Positions 16,901 through 26,030 are shown, numbered from the stretch's first letter. The stretch: 35,057 nucleotides of DNA from Hydrococcus sp. Prado102 (GCA_025454425.1 JALOOL010000095.1:1-35057), one strand, 5' to 3'. Notes: generated by a model from the letters alone, not told the origin. Made by a program: numbers and translations.

Positions 16901-19414
16901 GGATACGAATTTGGACAGTTAGCTATTAAAGTTAATAAAAAATTCGAGAATGTAGCATTATGGAGCAAGGTTTATTTTATGGTTGGTGCTTTTATCAATC
17001 ATTGGAAACAACCTATTCAAAACAATTATTTGATTTTAAGAAAAGCTTTTCAATATGGACTTGAAACAGGAGTTCCTAGCTTTTGCGCTTATTCTGTTAA
17101 CGTACTGGCAAGTACTATGTACTTTCAAGGATACCCTTTAGCTCAGCTATCTCAAGAGTTAGAGGAATTTTTAGAGTATGTAAAACAAGTTAAAAATATT
17201 CATGGAATTTATTTTCAAAAGCTTTTAAAACAAGTAATTCTCAGCTTACAAGATTTAACTTTTAGAACTGGTAATTTAAGCGATCGCGATTTTGATGAAG
17301 ACAATTTTTTACAAGAAATAAAAAAACTAAATCTTGGATTGCACCTGAGTTTTTACTCGATTGCAAAAATGCAGTTATTATATTTGTTTGGAGACTACAA
17401 ACGAGCAATTATCCTCGCTCAAGATTCAGAAAAAATAATTGGTTATTCTTTTGGTTTATGGCGTGTTGTAGAACATTATTTTTATTACTCATTAACCTTA
17501 ATATCTCTATTGAGACAATCCAAAAACCACTCTGGTAATTGGCAAATATTATTAGAAAACTTGAATAAATTTAAAACTTGGAGTGACAATTGTCCTGAAA
17601 ATTTTTTACATAAATACTTATTAATTTCAGCAGAAATGGCTTGCCTCTCTAACCAAGTTCTAGAAGCTATAGAACTCTACGATCGAGCGATCGCAGTGGC
17701 AAAAGTTAATAATTTTTTACTCGATGAAAGTTTAGCAAACGAACTCGCAGGAAAGTTCTATTTAACTAAAGGAAAAGACAAAGTTGCTAAAGTTTATTTA
17801 GAAGATGCTTATTATGGATATTTGAAGTGGGGAGCAATTGCTAAAGCCAGAAATCTACAACAAAATTATTCTTTATTACTCTCAAAAACCTTTACTCCAA
17901 TTGAAGTCAATTTTAGTTCCTTCGATCTTTCAACCATTTTAAAAGCTTATCAAGCAATATCGAGTGAATTTGTACTGGGTAAATTATTAGAAACTCTTAT
18001 GAAGATTGCTATCGAAAACGCAGGAGCGCAAAAAGGGTTTTTAATCTTTGAAAAAGAAGGAAAATGGGTAATTGAAGCAGAAGGTGCCATCGATTCTGAA
18101 AATGTTACAGTTTTGCGATCGCTCGATATTAATGCGATCGATTCTTCTACCCGAACAACATTTTTATCCGTTGCGATCGTCAACTATGCGATCCGAACCA
18201 AACAAGATATCGTTCTCAACAATGCTACTTGTGAAAAACAATTTATTTTAGATTCTTATATTACTACAACTCAGCCAAAATCAATTCTTTGTTTGCCCTT
18301 ACTTTATCAACGCAAACTCAGTGGCATTCTCTATTTAGAAAATAACTTAATAACAGATGCTTTTACCTTAGAGCGCGTTGAGATTCTAAAAATTATCTCA
18401 TCTCAAGCTGCTATTTCGATTGAAAATTCTCGTCTCTACGAACGATTAGAAGATTACAGTCGAACCCTAGAAATCAAAGTCGAAGAAAGAATGCGAGAAA
18501 TTCAGCGCAAAAATGAAGAACTAGCCAATACAATACATATCCTCAAAAAAACCCAAGCTCAAATTATCGCACAAGAAAAACTTGCCTCTCTCGGTACATT
18601 AACCGCAGGAATCGCTCACGAAATCAAAAATCCTCTCAACTTCGTTAATAATTTTGCCGAACTTTCAATCGAACTTGCGAAAGAACTATCAGAAGAAATC
18701 GCAAGTCAAAAAAATAAATTAGAAAGAGAAAGTCTTAACTGTATTGATGAAATTATTGACGATCTCTGTCAAAATGCCCAAAAAATTAACGAACATGGCA
18801 AAAGAGCCGATAAAATCGTTCGTGGAATGTTAATGCACTCGCGCGGCGAAAGTGCTTCTCGACAACCGACCAATCTAAATACTCTTCTCTTTGAAGCTGT
18901 CAATTTGATATATCATGGAATGCGAGCTAAAGATACTTCTTTTAACATTTCGATAGAAACCGATTTCGACGATAGTCTTGAATTAGTTGATGCGATCGCT
19001 CAAGATATCAGTCGAGTTTTTCTCAATATTATTGATAATGCGTGTTACGCTGCCTATCAAAAGAAAATCGAACTTCAAAACAATTTTAATGGTAAGAAAC
19101 CAGACTTTATTCCACTTTTGTTTGTCAGTACCAAAAATCTAAACTCATCCATTGAAATCCGCATTCGCGATAATGGAAAAGGAATTTCTCCAGAGATCGC
19201 AGACAAAATTTTTACTCCCTTTTTCACCACTAAACCAACGGGAGAAGGAACGGGTTTAGGACTATCGATCGGTCACGATATCATCGTACAAACTCATCAA
19301 GGCGACATTCGCGTTAAAACTGAAGTCGATCGCTATACCGAGTTTATAATTACATTACCAAAAACTGTTGTCCCAAACTCAGGATACCAACATGAAAGTG
19401 ATGGTTGTCGATGA
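13994..19414 (+). CDS. Hybrid Ser/Thr kinase-like, AAA ATPase, GAF, histidine kinase (HstK-type)
   Basis: An 1806-residue multidomain sensor. Order: residues 1-270, Ser/Thr-kinase fold (Lys34 in FILKTF, Glu52 in HEYQLAK, His124-Lys-Asn126, Asp145-Phe-Ser, SPEQ at 173, DFYSLG); 295-720, AAA/STAND ATPase with Walker A GLAGIGKT (326-333) and Walker B FFDDLQWSD; 720-1300, helical TPR-like repeats; about 1306-1480, GAF; a coiled coil; then histidine kinase with H-box AHEIKNP (His near 1542), N-box NIIDNACYAA, DNGKGIS and GTGLGLS. No membrane segment is seen, so it is probably cytoplasmic. The kinase HRD Asp is Asn and the DFG Gly is Ser, so the first domain is likely a pseudokinase. The 3' end overlaps the receiver gene, its probable phosphate acceptor. 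The divergent carotenoid oxygenase is 20 bp away. Confidence 0.93.
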   Translation: MKIIQDYTILEIVDREGKTVIYRGEYQNKIFILKTFQGEYPTSGEIAQLQHEYQLAKALNISGIIKPHLLQICDDCPILVYENFPGKPLKQYLRDREISVEEFLKIAIGIVRTLQKIHDREIIHKNMTPQSIWIEEATGRVKITDFSLASSFPLDKAVYNSLQLTRENLLYISPEQTGRMNRALDYRSDFYSLGIIFYEMLAGFSPCQSEDPMKLIHCHLAKRLTSLHQLNPRIPQTISNLIDKLICKIAEDRYQSSYGIQFDLEICLSQWKKQGTIELFSLGDRDISKKLRIPQKLYEREREIAILLNAFENINKSKNKLILISGLAGIGKTALVNKIYQLITQRNGYFVSGKFSHLKTDIPYYFLIQAFRELILQILTESEEKIQTWKEKLLEALGLNGQLMIDVIPEVELIIGKQPTVAPLSAPESKNRFQSVIKKFISVFSQKDRPLILFFDDLQWSDFASLKLIHLLITQSEVKHLLIIGTYRSNEVNNSHPLKTTINNLELLGVKVENLVLKPLELDAIAQLITETFYCQISVSRPLAELILEKTNGNPFFINQLLQSLYKEKSIAFNLKNKCWQWNLDKIKKMNIADNIVEFMIDKIKKLSISTQETLKIAACIGHQFSLNKLSVVSGQSSLETANNLWEALDKGLILPTINFHNFIGIDRDNVSESELEIKHEEQLTYYFVHDRVQQATYSLLSKQQKEKIHFQVGNLILINTPQEKLKENIFDIVNHLNLGIQAKTSQFQKEKLARLNLIAGKKAKSSTAYEASLNYLETALNLLSKDSWETHYQLSFQLHLECSECEYLSGQFYRAEKRFDLILDRVHTKAEKAKVYILKITLYTDIGKLQEAIEIGLECLSLFKINIDRTKLKTAINKEIKRINTITTNRQIEDLSNLPKMTNKNSIAIMNLLMSLAGVTYFTNLELWTLLMLKMINKSLRYGNSEVSSFAYSAYGLIVGSALGNYQCGYEFGQLAIKVNKKFENVALWSKVYFMVGAFINHWKQPIQNNYLILRKAFQYGLETGVPSFCAYSVNVLASTMYFQGYPLAQLSQELEEFLEYVKQVKNIHGIYFQKLLKQVILSLQDLTFRTGNLSDRDFDEDNFLQEIKKLNLGLHLSFYSIAKMQLLYLFGDYKRAIILAQDSEKIIGYSFGLWRVVEHYFYYSLTLISLLRQSKNHSGNWQILLENLNKFKTWSDNCPENFLHKYLLISAEMACLSNQVLEAIELYDRAIAVAKVNNFLLDESLANELAGKFYLTKGKDKVAKVYLEDAYYGYLKWGAIAKARNLQQNYSLLLSKTFTPIEVNFSSFDLSTILKAYQAISSEFVLGKLLETLMKIAIENAGAQKGFLIFEKEGKWVIEAEGAIDSENVTVLRSLDINAIDSSTRTTFLSVAIVNYAIRTKQDIVLNNATCEKQFILDSYITTTQPKSILCLPLLYQRKLSGILYLENNLITDAFTLERVEILKIISSQAAISIENSRLYERLEDYSRTLEIKVEERMREIQRKNEELANTIHILKKTQAQIIAQEKLASLGTLTAGIAHEIKNPLNFVNNFAELSIELAKELSEEIASQKNKLERESLNCIDEIIDDLCQNAQKINEHGKRADKIVRGMLMHSRGESASRQPTNLNTLLFEAVNLIYHGMRAKDTSFNISIETDFDDSLELVDAIAQDISRVFLNIIDNACYAAYQKKIELQNNFNGKKPDFIPLLFVSTKNLNSSIEIRIRDNGKGISPEIADKIFTPFFTTKPTGEGTGLGLSIGHDIIVQTHQGDIRVKTEVDRYTEFIITLPKTVVPNSGYQHESDGCR

Positions 19415-19766
19415 TGAAAAAGATATTCAATCTCTATTTACTCAAAAATTTAGAAAAGAAATCAAACAAGGCGCGATTGACTTCTCCTTTGCCTTTTCAG
19501 CACAAGAGGCATTAGAAGCTTTAAAAGAGAACAATTCTTATTCTCAATATATCTTTTTAATCTTGGCAGATATTAATATGCCAGGAATGAGTGGATTAGA
19601 ACTGCTAAAAATTATTAAAGAATTCCATCCTAACGTTAAAGTTTTCATGATTACCGCCTATGGAGACGAATATAACTATCAAACCGCCATGCAATATGGC
19701 GCAGACGACTACATCTATAAACCTATAGAATTTGAAAACCTCAAGAAAAAAATCTTAGAACTCTAA
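19392..19766 (+). CDS. Single-domain response regulator (CheY-like)
   Basis: A 124-residue receiver domain with no output domain. Acidic pair Asp7/Asp8 (VVDDEKD), phospho-acceptor Asp60 (LADINMPGMSG), Thr88 (MITAYGD) and Lys110 (YKPIE) are all present, so phosphorylation should be functional. I place the start at ATG 19392, which begins the canonical MKVMVVDD; it overlaps the last 23 bases of the histidine kinase gene, implying translational coupling and a cognate pair. An earlier in-frame GTG-type start is not needed. Its stop overlaps by 4 bases the stop of the convergent barrel gene. Signal output must go through protein contact. Confidence 0.92.
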   Translation: MKVMVVDDEKDIQSLFTQKFRKEIKQGAIDFSFAFSAQEALEALKENNSYSQYIFLILADINMPGMSGLELLKIIKEFHPNVKVFMITAYGDEYNYQTAMQYGADDYIYKPIEFENLKKKILEL

Positions 19767-22021
19767 AAAGAAAACGGAATTGACACGCCAACTCCCACCG
19801 ATAGACGATCTTGGTCGCGGACTCTAAACTGATGCCAAGTCGAAGAACCGACGCGATTAGTCAAATATAGCTCTAATTTTGGGCGATCGCTCTCGTTTTC
19901 TAGATCGAGTCCCAACAACTCTGACGGATCCCAGCGCACGGCAAACGTCCACGGAATTACTCTAGCTCTTTCGTCGCCCAAAAAAGCATTTCCAGGTTGG
20001 GTGAAATTAGCTCCGACTTCTCCTACCAAGCTAAACTGACTAGACAAAGGAATAGAACCGCCTACATTAAACCCAGCTATTTCTGTCCCCAATCGCTGTA
20101 CGTACCCCCAAGTCGGCGTTAACCAGATTGCAGCACCGCCATCGAATTGATAGTGTAAGGGTAAAGAAAGCGTTACAATGTTAAGCTTACCCTGCGGACC
20201 GTCGTCGCCTTGGAAAACGAACGGAACCTCTTTTGATAAACCGCGATCGTCAAATTCATCGCGATCGTTAGAGAAGAAATTAATAAAAGGTTGGTTTGTC
20301 AAGCTGTAAGTTCCCGCCAAACTTATCGTCAAAGGCGCTCCTTCTGCTTGGTTGAGCAAGCGAATCTTCCCGCTTATTCCCTGTTCCGATTCGTCTACAT
20401 CGCCAAACACATAATCGAGAAAAACGCCAGCTTCCAAATCTCTAACCAAACCATAGCGAAGCGAGGTCATAATGCCTTGATTGCCGCCTTGTAAGTTGAA
20501 TAAAAACTTACCGCTAGGTAAAGTTCCGCCGTCCAAAAATCCGATGCCATCGGTTGTAATATTACTATCTCCTTCCTCGCTCGACTCGCCAAAACTATCC
20601 CCGTAGCGACGATTGTTACCGATAAAATCGGGCATAAATACCAACGCCGCCCCAAAACCCATTAAATCCCTATCTGCCGTTAACGCGAGGGAACCGACGC
20701 TGCCCTGACTATTGGAGGCAAAAACATCGATGCCGATGCGAGGATTGACCAAGTAGCGCAGACCAACATTATAGGCGATCGCAGTATCGGGACGACCCGA
20801 TTCCCGACTGATACTGTTATTGCCTGTGACGGGGATGAAGGCATCGCCCCAGAGAACGATCCTTTCGCTGAGGCGATAGGAAATTGCACTGCTAAAACCA
20901 AATGTCGTCCCAAAAGACCCCCGATTTTCGATAGGCAAGTTGGCATAAAAGAGAGCGCTATCTTCGGGGAAAAAAGCCACCGTTGGAGAAACAGTAAAGC
21001 GCAAGCGCTCGTCAACCGTAGCAGTAAAAGGAAACTGGAGAGCGACGACTAAGCCATCGGTTTCTCGGTTTTCAACGCGATCGCCATCTTCTCTATCTCT
21101 AAAATCAAAGGTGCGATCGCCATAAGAAAGCGATAGAACCCCGCTTAAAGCCAGCGTATCCGAGTCATTTTGCCAAAATTGTTGTTTGACTTCTAAAGTG
21201 TACTCTTGGTCTGCATCGCGGGTAACGATAAAATCTCCCTGAACCGACGGAGAAGCGCTATCTACCCTTTGCCATTCAAAAGTAACTTCTAAATTATCGG
21301 TAATTCCCCAAGTTACGCCGAGATTGGGATAAGAGGCAGTATCTGCATCTAATAAATTGCTATCGACATAATTTGGCAAAAAGAATTGACGATTGCGAAC
21401 GTTAAAGACTACCTCACCTTGACCTAAATGCTCTGCTGTAGGCTGCATAGGCGAGATGCGAGTTAGCGGACTTTCCGGTATTTCCTCAGTCTCTGTCGGT
21501 TCTGTTGTCTCGGATGGGTTGGGCGGTTCTTCTTCAGTAGGATCGTCAGAAGCTATCGGCTGTTGTGTTGTAGGGGATGAATCGGGCTGACTGGGTTCTT
21601 GGTAAGAATTCCCCGCAAAGAAGCCTTGTCCGAGCGGATAAACTTCAAAAACATCATCAGCTTGAGGAATAGCAGGGAATAGTCCCCAAGACGAGGCTGA
21701 CGCATTCGACCATTGAAAACTATTTGAAGGGCGATCGCGGCGCGTCTGGGAGGGCTGAGGATTAGATTCTGGCTGGAACCATTGAGGAGATTCAGTTGCG
21801 TCTGGTGAGGCTGGTTGGCTCCATTGCGGCGATCTTTGAGTGTCAGTTTCTGTCTCATTCAACCATTGAGGAGTCGGTCGCCCAGTGCTATCTGGCTCGT
21901 CCGACCAATTTTGAGCCGTCAACGGATTCGCTAACGTTGGAGTGGAGCTAGCAACATCCCAGCCCATCCCGCCAACGGTTAGAATTGCCAAATTCGACAG
22001 AATAAATGTTTTAGTTGACAT
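19763..22021 (-). CDS. Putative outer-membrane beta-barrel protein, paralog A
   Basis: A 752-residue exported protein. N-terminus MSTKTFILSNLAILTVGG is followed by ASSTPTLANP, a signal-peptide-like start. Residues 39-81 hold Trp at 39, 53, 67 and 81, each 14 apart, mostly in a P-Q-W context; a Pro/Glu/Thr-rich linker to about residue 190 follows. From about 195 there are alternating amphipathic strands (FNVRNRQFFLPNY, LGVTWGITDNLEVTFEWQ, AISYRLSERIVLWGDAF, NVGLRYLVNPRIGIDVFAS) and the C-terminus is VGVGVSIPFSF, ending in Phe as outer-membrane proteins recognised by BamA do. No precise family is recognised. A paralog lies 160 bp upstream on the same strand. The ligand or channel role is unknown. 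Confidence 0.72.
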   Translation of the reverse strand: MSTKTFILSNLAILTVGGMGWDVASSTPTLANPLTAQNWSDEPDSTGRPTPQWLNETETDTQRSPQWSQPASPDATESPQWFQPESNPQPSQTRRDRPSNSFQWSNASASSWGLFPAIPQADDVFEVYPLGQGFFAGNSYQEPSQPDSSPTTQQPIASDDPTEEEPPNPSETTEPTETEEIPESPLTRISPMQPTAEHLGQGEVVFNVRNRQFFLPNYVDSNLLDADTASYPNLGVTWGITDNLEVTFEWQRVDSASPSVQGDFIVTRDADQEYTLEVKQQFWQNDSDTLALSGVLSLSYGDRTFDFRDREDGDRVENRETDGLVVALQFPFTATVDERLRFTVSPTVAFFPEDSALFYANLPIENRGSFGTTFGFSSAISYRLSERIVLWGDAFIPVTGNNSISRESGRPDTAIAYNVGLRYLVNPRIGIDVFASNSQGSVGSLALTADRDLMGFGAALVFMPDFIGNNRRYGDSFGESSEEGDSNITTDGIGFLDGGTLPSGKFLFNLQGGNQGIMTSLRYGLVRDLEAGVFLDYVFGDVDESEQGISGKIRLLNQAEGAPLTISLAGTYSLTNQPFINFFSNDRDEFDDRGLSKEVPFVFQGDDGPQGKLNIVTLSLPLHYQFDGGAAIWLTPTWGYVQRLGTEIAGFNVGGSIPLSSQFSLVGEVGANFTQPGNAFLGDERARVIPWTFAVRWDPSELLGLDLENESDRPKLELYLTNRVGSSTWHQFRVRDQDRLSVGVGVSIPFSF

Positions 22022-22103
22022 TATCGAGTCAAGCCCTATTTTGGTTCAATTTCGCCGCCTTGCGGTCTGTGGTTCCGTTACACGACAGCAACGAGAGAAA
22101 TTA

Positions 22104-22143
22104 GCAGTTATCTTAGAACAAAAAGCTTCAAAAAAACTACTCC
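22104..22143 (-). promoter_or_regulatory. Duplicated upstream block of barrel paralog A
   Basis: About 40 bp lying 83 bp upstream of the ATG is nearly identical to a block 79 bp upstream of paralog B (24493-24532). The core on the plus strand is ATCTTAGAACAAAAAGC, with a shared ACTCC end; sequence between block and ATG differs. Conservation at the same distance suggests a promoter or regulator site; TAAGAT on the minus strand is a possible -10. No confident -35 is seen. Confidence 0.5.
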
Positions 22144-22181
22144 TTGTGCTGCTAAGTTAAATTCAAAGCAGCAACAGCAAA

Positions 22182-24414
22182 CTAAAAAGGAATCGATAGT
22201 CCGACTCCAATTGACAATCTATCTTGCTCTCTGACGCGCATTTGCTGCCAAGGAGAAAAACCAAGTCGATTAGTGAGGAAAAGATCGACAGAAGGGCGAT
22301 CGCCAGTATTATCGGGATCGAATCCCAAAAACGAAGATGGGTCCCAGCGCACGGCAAACGTCCAAGGAATGACATTCGCTCGACTGTCGCCCAAAAAGGC
22401 ATTGCCATCTCCGACAAAATTAGCGCCAATTTCGCCAATTAATCTAAAATCGCGAGAGATCGGCACAGATCCCCCCGCATTAATGCCTGCAATTTCCGTG
22501 CCCATACGCTGTACGTAGCCCAAAGTCGGCGTTAACCAAAAAGCTAAACCGCTATCAAATTGATAATTTAAGGGAATAGAAACGGTAACGATATTAAGCT
22601 GTCCGGTTTCTATCCTGTCTTGATTTAAAAGAAAAGGGGCACTTTTTTCTAAACCGCGATCGCGAAATTCATCGCGATTATCTTCAAAAAAATTAATAAA
22701 AGGTTGATTGGTTTGACTGAGTGTTACTGCTAAACTCGCTGTCAGCGGAGCGCCTTCTGCTTGATTGAGAAAACGAATTTTCCCGCTTATCCCCTGTTCT
22801 GACTCGTCTACATTGCCAAAAGCATAATTGAAGTAAACGCCCCCCTCAAAATCTTTGAGAAACCCATAGCGCAATGCTGTAGATACTCCAGGCGTACCAG
22901 CTTGTAATTGGAATTGAAACTGTCCGCCGTTGAGAGTTCCCCCATCGAGAAAGCCCAATCCGTCAATTGTGGGAGGACTGTCTTGTTCGCCGTTACGATC
23001 TGCCGAACGACGGTTAGATCCGATGAAGTCAGGCATAAAGATAACTCCTGCCCCAAATGATAGCAAGTCTCTATCTGCGGTTAGCGCCAGCGGCCCTTTA
23101 TTGCCTTGAGTATTGGAAGCAAAGATATCGACGGCTAAACCGGGGTTGACTAAATAACGCAAACCTGCATTAAAACCGATCGCGGTATCGGGACGACCCG
23201 ATTCTCGACTGATGCTGTTGTTGCCAGTGACGGGAAGGAAAGCATCGCCCCAAAGCACTATGCGAGAATTGACTTGAAAAGAAATCGCTCCAGCAAATCC
23301 AAACGTCGTGCCAAAAGAACCTGGATTATCGATAGGAGGTCGATGATAAAATACTGCACTGTCATCGTTAAAAAATGCCAGGGTAGGAGAGAGGGTAAAG
23401 CGCCAGCGATCGCCTACATCAGCCGTAAATGGCAACTGGATGGCGGGTACGATACTTGAGTTACTCCTCTCTACAACCGCTCCTTGTCCCGTTCGTCTAA
23501 AGCGAAAATCGCGATTTCCCCACGAAAGCCCCAATACGCCGCTCAGATTTAGGGTTTCTGCCTCATTTTCCCAAATTTTTTGTTTGATTTCCAGGGCAAT
23601 CTCGTCATCTCCCGGACGGCGCAGCGACTCGAAATCGCCTTGACGACCAGGAGAACCGCTATCGACTTGCTGAAATTCCAAACCGATTTGAAGATCGTCA
23701 GTAATTCCCCAGCTAAAGCCAAAATTGGGATAAGCTCCCGTATCGCTATCAAATGACGAATTTTCGATGTAGTTAGGCGGAAAATATAAACGATTGTAAA
23801 CATTGAAGCTGACTTCGCCTTGACGTAAATATTCTCCGGTTGGTTGAGTCGAAGAAAAATGCGTTAAAGAACTTTCAGCTTGAGTTGTGTTTTTCTTTTC
23901 TGTAGGTTTTGATTCGCGATCGGGTGGAGATTCGGTTTCTTCTAACTCACTATTTTCACTAATTTGAGGAGAATTTTCCGCTCGATCCGAAGAAGCAAGC
24001 GGTGCAAGCGATTCGCGGCGAACCGACCCAGAATCGCTTTGAAGACTCGCTAAACTCGTTATGGCTTGCGGGTAAATCTCAAACGCGATATCGGCTTGAG
24101 GCGTAGTAGGAAAAACTCCCCAAGACGAAGCCGTCATTACCCAGCGGAGAATCGCTAGAACGTTCTGTCCATCGAGAAAGCTCGTTAACTTTTCTCGTCT
24201 CCCGTTCGCTCCATTGTGGTAATTGTCCGGTATCGTTTTCGGGATTCTCGAACCATCGAGGAGTCGAAGACGGTCGGCTATTTTGGTCGTTCGTCCATCT
24301 AGGAACGCTTAAAGGTTTTACGGGTAACGGTTGGGGACTTGCAACTGCTTTACAGCTAAGACTCCCAACGGTCAGGATTGCCAAATTATAGAGAATAAAA
24401 GTTTTAGTTGACAT
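22182..24414 (-). pseudogene. Putative outer-membrane beta-barrel protein, paralog B (frameshifted)
   Basis: The N-terminal part begins at ATG 24414 with MSTKTFILYNLAILTVGS, nearly identical to paralog A, and has Trp at 40, 54, 68 and 82, the same 14-residue spacing. Within about 24137-24170 the frame changes: the first frame goes on to nonsense and stops near 24079, while the C-terminal frame carries TASSWGVFPTTPQAD and the whole barrel to SIGVGLSIPF. The span is 2233 bases, one more than a multiple of three, so a +1 insertion (or loss of two) would explain it. Paralog A shows SNASASSWGLFPAIPQAD at the join. Sequencing error, phase variation or true decay cannot be separated here. Expression of the barrel part alone from ATG 24137 would lack a signal peptide. 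The barrel half is strongly similar to paralog A. Confidence 0.75.
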
Positions 24415-24492
24415 TATTGACGAGCATAGCGCTGTTTTTTTGAATGTCACGGCGTTAGAGTAGGTTGTGTGCCGACACAACGATGCAAATTG

Positions 24493-24532
24493 GCAGCTAT
24501 CTTAGAACAAAAAGCCTAAAAAAAGCGACTCC
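24493..24532 (-). promoter_or_regulatory. Duplicated upstream block of barrel paralog B
   Basis: Copy of the block found before paralog A: ATCTTAGAACAAAAAGC then an A-run and ACTCC, about 79 bp upstream of ATG 24414. Differences are few and lie mostly around the A-run. The block probably contains the promoter of each gene; duplication of the gene evidently included it. Confidence 0.5.
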
Positions 24533-24684
24533 CGTTTTTTGAGTACTGGTGTGTGAAGAGCTTCGGGAGACTCGATCGGTGACCAGCGAGCAGTGACCAG
24601 TTATCAGTTTGCCGATCGCCGATGTTGAAAAGATTAGTGGAGTAGAACAATAAAATTATAATACAGAGCTAGCTTAACTCAAGA

Positions 24685-24713
24685 TAGGAGCGAATAGCTA
24701 CTATTCGCTCCTA
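24685..24713 (-). repeat. 13-bp inverted repeat downstream of rpsF
   Basis: Perfect arms TAGGAGCGAATAG and CTATTCGCTCCTA with a 3-base loop, starting 9 bp after the rpsF stop on the minus strand. It is a dispersed cyanobacterial palindrome type; it may protect or terminate the rpsF transcript, but no U-run follows, so it is not called a terminator. Confidence 0.7.
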
Positions 24714-24722
24714 CACAAACAG

Positions 24723-25067
24723 TTATGCTTCGATCGCGACGGGTTCTGCGACCTCGGAAGTTTTAGCAGGAGCTTTTTCTTTTGCGAGTTTGATGGTTAG
24801 ATAGCGGATGACCTCATCGCTCAAGCGCATCGCTCTTTCGAGAGGGGCTACTTGGGTTCCATCTCCTTTATAGTTAACTTGGACGTAATATCCATCTTGA
24901 TGTTTCGCGATGGGATATGCTAGTCGTCGTTTACCCCAGGTTTTGATCTGAAGATCTTCTGCCTTATTGTCGAGCAAAAAATCTCTATATTTATTAACTT
25001 CCTGTTGTACCTGCTCTTCCATCAAATCTGGACGCAGGATATAAATCATTTCATAATTGTGACTCAT
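24723..25067 (-). CDS. rpsF: 30S ribosomal protein S6
   Basis: A 114-residue S6 protein, which binds the central domain of 16S rRNA with S18. Seen: [15 protein letters not shown] at the N-terminus, [11 protein letters not shown] in the middle, and [12 protein letters not shown] and [14 protein letters not shown], the family's strand and helix signatures. The tail after residue 98 is Ala/Lys/Glu-rich, a common variable extension. No rpsR or ssb follows, as often in cyanobacteria where rpsF stands alone. The 173-bp divergent region to the hydrolase gene must hold both promoters; AGGGAAA lies upstream as a weak ribosome-binding site. Confidence 0.96.
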   Translation of the reverse strand: MSHNYEMIYILRPDLMEEQVQQEVNKYRDFLLDNKAEDLQIKTWGKRRLAYPIAKHQDGYYVQVNYKGDGTQVAPLERAMRLSDEVIRYLTIKLAKEKAPAKTSEVAEPVAIEA

Positions 25068-25240
25068 TCGATTTATTTCCCTATGGTCAATGTGGCTTCT
25101 TTGTCAATAGCTAGACAAAACCAGAGACTGTTTGCTATCTAGCATTAGATAAAGAAACAAGGCTTTACGATCGTACTATTTATTTGCATCGGATCGCCAG
25201 TCAATATTTTTTTGGTTCGCCTACCCCTATTTTCACAATC

Positions 25241-26014
25241 ATGGCACAACGCTACGTTCGAGTTAAAACACAGCAAGGACAAACTTACTACGGCATACTC
25301 AATCTCAACCGAAGCGTTGAGATTCTCGACGCACCTCCCTGGTTGGGAGGACAGTCTAGCGATCTGACCGTAGAACCCGATAGTTACGAACTGCTTGCAC
25401 CTTGCGCGCCTTCTAAAATCGTAGCGGTTGGCAAAAATTATCGAAATCATGCCGCCGAGATGGGAACGGAAGTTCCCGCAGAACCACTTTTGTTTCTCAA
25501 ACCACCGACCACTATCATCGCAAACGGTCAATCGATTTATTATCCCAAGCAATCGCAGCGAGTCGATTATGAGGGAGAATTGGCTTTAATAATAGGCGAT
25601 CGCACCAAAGATTGTACGATCGAACAAGCTGCTAGTAAAATTTGGGGGTATACCATCGCCAACGATGTTACCGCTCGCGACTTGCAAAAAAAAGACGGTC
25701 AGTGGACGAGAGCAAAAGGGTTCGATAGCTTCTGTCCGCTAGGGCCTTGGATCGTTCGCGAGTTAAGTTCGGGAGCGCAATTGCAAACTTTTTTAAACGA
25801 CGCGATCGAACCGCAACAATCTGCTTCAATTAGCGATATGGTATTCTCCCCAGAGTTTTTAGTTTCTTATATTTCTCAAGTGATGACTTTACTTCCAGGC
25901 GATGTTATCCTCACCGGAACCCCAGCAGGAATCGGGCCGATGAAAGTAGGCGATCGCATTCGCATAGAAATTGAAGGAATCGGTTGCTTGGAAAATTTCG
26001 TAGCTGCTAAATAA
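25241..26014 (+). CDS. Fumarylacetoacetate hydrolase (FAH) family protein
   Basis: A 257-residue metal-dependent hydrolase or decarboxylase of the FAH superfamily (acylpyruvase/YcgM-like). Seen: KIVAVGKNYRNHAAEMG (substrate loop), PLLFLKPPTTII, then VDYEGELALIIG with the metal-binding Glu residues, GYTIANDVTARDLQ with the metal Asp, KGFDSFCPLGPW and LTGTPAGIGPMKVGD near the end. Together these cover the complete catalytic core. Metal is expected to be Mg or Mn. I set the start at ATG 25241; a TTG 57 bases upstream would add an unconserved leader. Likely physiological roles in the family include acylpyruvate or oxaloacetate handling; which applies is unknown. Confidence 0.92.
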   Translation: MAQRYVRVKTQQGQTYYGILNLNRSVEILDAPPWLGGQSSDLTVEPDSYELLAPCAPSKIVAVGKNYRNHAAEMGTEVPAEPLLFLKPPTTIIANGQSIYYPKQSQRVDYEGELALIIGDRTKDCTIEQAASKIWGYTIANDVTARDLQKKDGQWTRAKGFDSFCPLGPWIVRELSSGAQLQTFLNDAIEPQQSASISDMVFSPEFLVSYISQVMTLLPGDVILTGTPAGIGPMKVGDRIRIEIEGIGCLENFVAAK

Positions 26015-26030
26015 TTAGTCTGTTTGCTAA

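Larger units (their letters stand above)
24415..24722. other. Intergenic region upstream of barrel paralog B
   Basis: These 308 bases hold no gene. They carry the conserved upstream block (24493-24532), a tract with CAGTGACCAGTTATCAGT at 24589-24607 that belongs to a dispersed ACTGATAACTG family, and a strong hairpin at 24685-24713 next to the rpsF stop. Outside these I see no recognisable signal. Confidence 0.6.
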
